From: Endomicrobiia bacterium
GTDB taxonomy: Bacteria; Elusimicrobiota; Endomicrobiia; Endomicrobiales; Endomicrobiaceae
Assembly (NCBI GenBank): GCA_025998295.1
Contig: BNVT01000022.1
Coordinates: forward strand, 1-15,252
Length of the DNA: 15,252 bases
Direction: 5' to 3'
Shown here: one piece after another, positions 13,508 through 15,252 of the stretch
Layout of the letters: each line of letters begins with the position of its first letter
Position numbering within the stretch: the first letter of the stretch is position 1
The notes under the pieces: generated by a model
Databases searched by the model: none
What the model was told of the DNA's origin: nothing
What the model saw: only the letters and a program-made list of their open reading frames with translations
Program-made: the position numbers and the translations under genes

Positions 13508-14392
13508 TTAAACGCCACAGCTCGCGCGCAATATTGCGTCCCGCATTTCAATGGCCGCCTTCTGCGCCGCTTCCGCAGCAAAGCTGTTGCTTGCATCATC
13601 CGCACCGGGTGCTGAAGTCCAGGCCTTGAGGATGGATCGTGAGGCGTTGACCACACCGCCGTTCCCGTCCCGCAGAAGCAGGGCGGCGTCATCGGCGGCC
13701 CCGCCCTGCGCGCCGTAACCGGGGATCAGGAAAAAGAGGTTCCCCCGTTTTTCCCGGATGGCCGTTGCCTCGTCTTGTTCGGTGCATCCAAGGACCGCCC
13801 CGAATGCGCCGTAGCCGTGCTTGCCTCGGTGGGATTCCGCCAGCGCCGCAAGCCGGTCACCCACGGCGTCGTAAAGCCTGCCGCCGCCTTTCAGTTCCTG
13901 GTATTCAAAATCCCGCATTCCCTTGTTGCTGGTGCGCATCAGCACAAAGGCGCCCTTGCCTTTGGTTTCGGCATAAGAGAGCCAGGGCTCAATGGAATCC
14001 ATTCCCATATAAGGGGAGAGGGTGACAAAGTCCGCCTCAAAGTCGCCGTCAAAGTGGGCCTTTGCGTAACGCAGCGCCGTGTCGGCAATGTCCCCCCGTT
14101 TGATGTCCGCGATCGCCAGCGCGCCCCGTTCCCGCAGATACCGCAGTGTCTTTGCATAGGCCGTGAGCCCCGCAAGGCCCAGCTCTTCGTAATAGGCTAT
14201 CTGCACTTTATAACAGGCAGCATCATCAATGGTGGCGTCGATAAGGGCCTTGTTAAAAGCCAGCACCGCTTCGGCATCGGAAGCGGCGGCTTTCCGTTCC
14301 TTGGGCGGGATATAATCAACCGCAGTATCAAGGCCCACGCAGACGTGGCCCTTTGCGGCAACCGCTTCGTACAGTTTATCCATATTATACAT
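13508..14392 (-). CDS. pyrF: Orotidine 5'-phosphate decarboxylase, type 2
   Basis: PyrF decarboxylates OMP to UMP, the last step of the pathway. The product is 294 residues, matching the longer type 2 OMPdecases (about 270-310) and not the E. coli/Bacillus type (about 235-245). The markers are CVGLDTAVDYIP, FNKALIDAT, the segment YKVQIAYYEELG (Lys62), the catalytic DIKRGDIADTA (96-106), VTLSPYMGMDSIEPW, VLMRTSNKG, GAVLGCT and FLIPGYGAQGG. ATG 14392 has AAGGAG six bases before it and lies only two bases after the pyrC stop. Confidence 0.97.
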   Translation of the reverse strand: MYNMDKLYEAVAAKGHVCVGLDTAVDYIPPKERKAAASDAEAVLAFNKALIDATIDDAACYKVQIAYYEELGLAGLTAYAKTLRYLRERGALAIADIKRGDIADTALRYAKAHFDGDFEADFVTLSPYMGMDSIEPWLSYAETKGKGAFVLMRTSNKGMRDFEYQELKGGGRLYDAVGDRLAALAESHRGKHGYGAFGAVLGCTEQDEATAIREKRGNLFFLIPGYGAQGGAADDAALLLRDGNGGVVNASRSILKAWTSAPGADDASNSFAAEAAQKAAIEMRDAILRASCGV

Positions 14393-14394
14393 GT

Positions 14395-15252
14395 TCAGCT
14401 CCTTGTATCATACACAATGCGGCCTTCGTGCAGGGTTAGAAGAATTTTACCCCGCAGCGTGCGGCCCTTAAAGGGAGAATTTTTTCCACGGGATTTAAAT
14501 GATTCAGGCTGTACGGTCCACGCGGCTTTTGTGTCAACAATAACCAGATCCGCCCGCAGTCCTACGGCGATTCTGCCGCGATCATTTAAGCCCAAAATCC
14601 GTGCAGGGTTGGCGCTCATCAAAAAAGAAAGCCTTTTAAGGTCAATAGCTTTTCTATCAACAGTATTACTGTTTTCTAAAGCCGATCCTTCCCCGGTAAG
14701 GCAGGTAAAGCATACCGCAAAAGCGGTTTCCAGTCCCGTAAAGCCCGGGGCGCCCCCGGCCTTGTCCGTCTCCGAATGGGGCGCGTGGTCGGTGGCAATG
14801 GCGTCGATGGTCCCGTCCAGTATCGCTTCGATTATTGCCCTCCGGTCTTCTTCATTCCGCAGGGAAGGGTTCACCCGGCCGTAAGATTCGTCCCCCAGCG
14901 CATGGGCATCGTCTTCGGTCAGGGCAATGTGGTGCGGCGTTGCCTCACAGGTTAGTGAGTAATTGGAAGAGGCGTCCGCCCCCAATAATTGTCGTTTTAC
15001 TTCACGGATCATATTTACAGATTCCTTGGTAGAGACATGGGCGATGTGTACATGGGCACCCATTTTCTTTCCAAGTTCAATGGCCCGTTTGACAGCAACG
15101 TTCTCTTCGATGCGGCTCCACACGTCCCGGCCTTTGCCGGCTTTCTTTGCCGCCTCCGCTTCCGGCCCGCCTGCGTCACAGGGGCAGGAGACAGGAATGC
15201 CAAGCCGCCGGGCTTCGGCAAAGGCGGAAAGGAAGATGTTGTCATCCGCCAC
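14395..15252 (-). CDS. pyrC: Dihydroorotase, type I (N-terminus outside the window)
   Basis: PyrC cyclises carbamoyl-aspartate to dihydroorotate. The last 285 residues are present; about 140, including the HxH metal ligands, are lost at the window edge. The GTG at 15252 is only an in-frame codon. Matches to the family are the VHIAHVSTKESVNMIREVK histidine strand, CEATPHH, VNPSLRNEEDR, the DAIATDHAPH metal/catalytic motif, FTGLETAFAV and ANPARILGL, then the small C-terminal beta domain (GLRADLVIVD). Where Bacillus PyrC has HCED, this protein reads SCPCDAGG, keeping only an aspartate. Two segments look inserted: about ten residues before CEATPHH, and about eleven residues containing LENSNTVDRK, which carries a micro-repeat. 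It heads pyrC-F-K-D. Confidence 0.95.
   Translation of the reverse strand: MADDNIFLSAFAEARRLGIPVSCPCDAGGPEAEAAKKAGKGRDVWSRIEENVAVKRAIELGKKMGAHVHIAHVSTKESVNMIREVKRQLLGADASSNYSLTCEATPHHIALTEDDAHALGDESYGRVNPSLRNEEDRRAIIEAILDGTIDAIATDHAPHSETDKAGGAPGFTGLETAFAVCFTCLTGEGSALENSNTVDRKAIDLKRLSFLMSANPARILGLNDRGRIAVGLRADLVIVDTKAAWTVQPESFKSRGKNSPFKGRTLRGKILLTLHEGRIVYDTRS
14399..14404 (-). promoter_or_regulatory. Ribosome-binding site of pyrF
   Basis: AAGGAG on the minus strand, six bases before ATG 14392, overlapping the last codons of pyrC. Confidence 0.65.
14659..14673. repeat. 15-base palindrome containing micro-repeat site 6 (pyrC)
   Basis: On the gene strand AACAGTA-A-TACTGTT has perfect 7-base arms around one base. 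The 11-base core is at 14661-14671. It is read as AAC AGT AAT ACT GTT, N-S-N-T-V, again in the shared phase, within an apparent insertion of PyrC. Confidence 0.9.

Noticed and set aside
13775..14884. Plus-strand open frame of about 370 codons opposite pyrF/pyrC
   Set aside because: It is a shadow of pyrF and pyrC, both certain from motifs, and has a composition unlike a real protein.
1..15252. tRNA, rRNA, CRISPR array, riboswitch or transposase
   Set aside because: No cloverleaf, rRNA stretch, spaced repeats of CRISPR length, purine/PyrR-type leader or transposase-like protein was seen. The operon leaders lie outside the window.

Overview
The window is a dense bacterial segment of nucleotide-biosynthesis genes, probably a whole contig or a contig end because purM is cut at the left edge and pyrC at the right. 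There are no gaps above about 60 bases between genes, start codons are mixed (ATG, GTG, TTG), and adjacent genes often overlap by 4-8 bases. Base composition is moderately GC-rich except for an AT-rich stretch at about 6960-8764. The gene set (type 1B PyrD with PyrK, type 2 PyrF, separate purM/N/H/D, a CNNM-type CorC protein) fits an anaerobic bacterium; a spirochaete of the gut Treponema type is my tentative guess and is not proven by the sequence.

Left block, plus strand (1-5837): purM (partial), purN, purH and purD, followed by a CNNM/CorC-like membrane protein. Spacing is -8 to +7 bases, so this is one operon covering the GAR-transformylase, AIR-synthase, GAR-synthetase and final two IMP steps. 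A Gfo/Idh/MocA oxidoreductase follows (5901-6908) with its own near-consensus promoter (5850-5879) and a strong hairpin terminator (6929-6958).

Middle block, minus strand (6960-10087, read right to left): pyrE, a HAD-family hydrolase, a multi-membrane-spanning protein and an ABC ATPase, tightly packed. The last two are AT-rich and look like an acquired transporter cassette. A plus-strand pair, a D12-class adenine DNA methyltransferase and a GNAT acetyltransferase (10147-11780), lies between pyrE and pyrD in the opposite direction.

Right block, minus strand (11773-15252): pyrC (partial), pyrF, pyrK and pyrD, an operon for UMP synthesis. With pyrE it would form a pyrCFKDE series if the methyltransferase/acetyltransferase pair were absent.

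The most unusual signal is a short palindromic micro-repeat, CAGTA-(A/T)-TACTG, found at six independent sites (seven with a duplicated copy), all inside coding sequence. It lies in purM, purH, purD, the methyltransferase gene, pyrD and pyrC, always in the codon phase AGT-ANT-ACT, giving Ser-Asn-Thr or Ser-Ile-Thr. In purM, purH and pyrC it appears to sit in peptide insertions absent from the family as I recall it. Chance expectation for the 9-base core in 15.2 kb is about 0.1. The second anomaly is at the left edge: bases 1-90 repeat 781-870 exactly and in frame, which means either an in-frame 780-bp tandem duplication inside purM or an assembly artefact.
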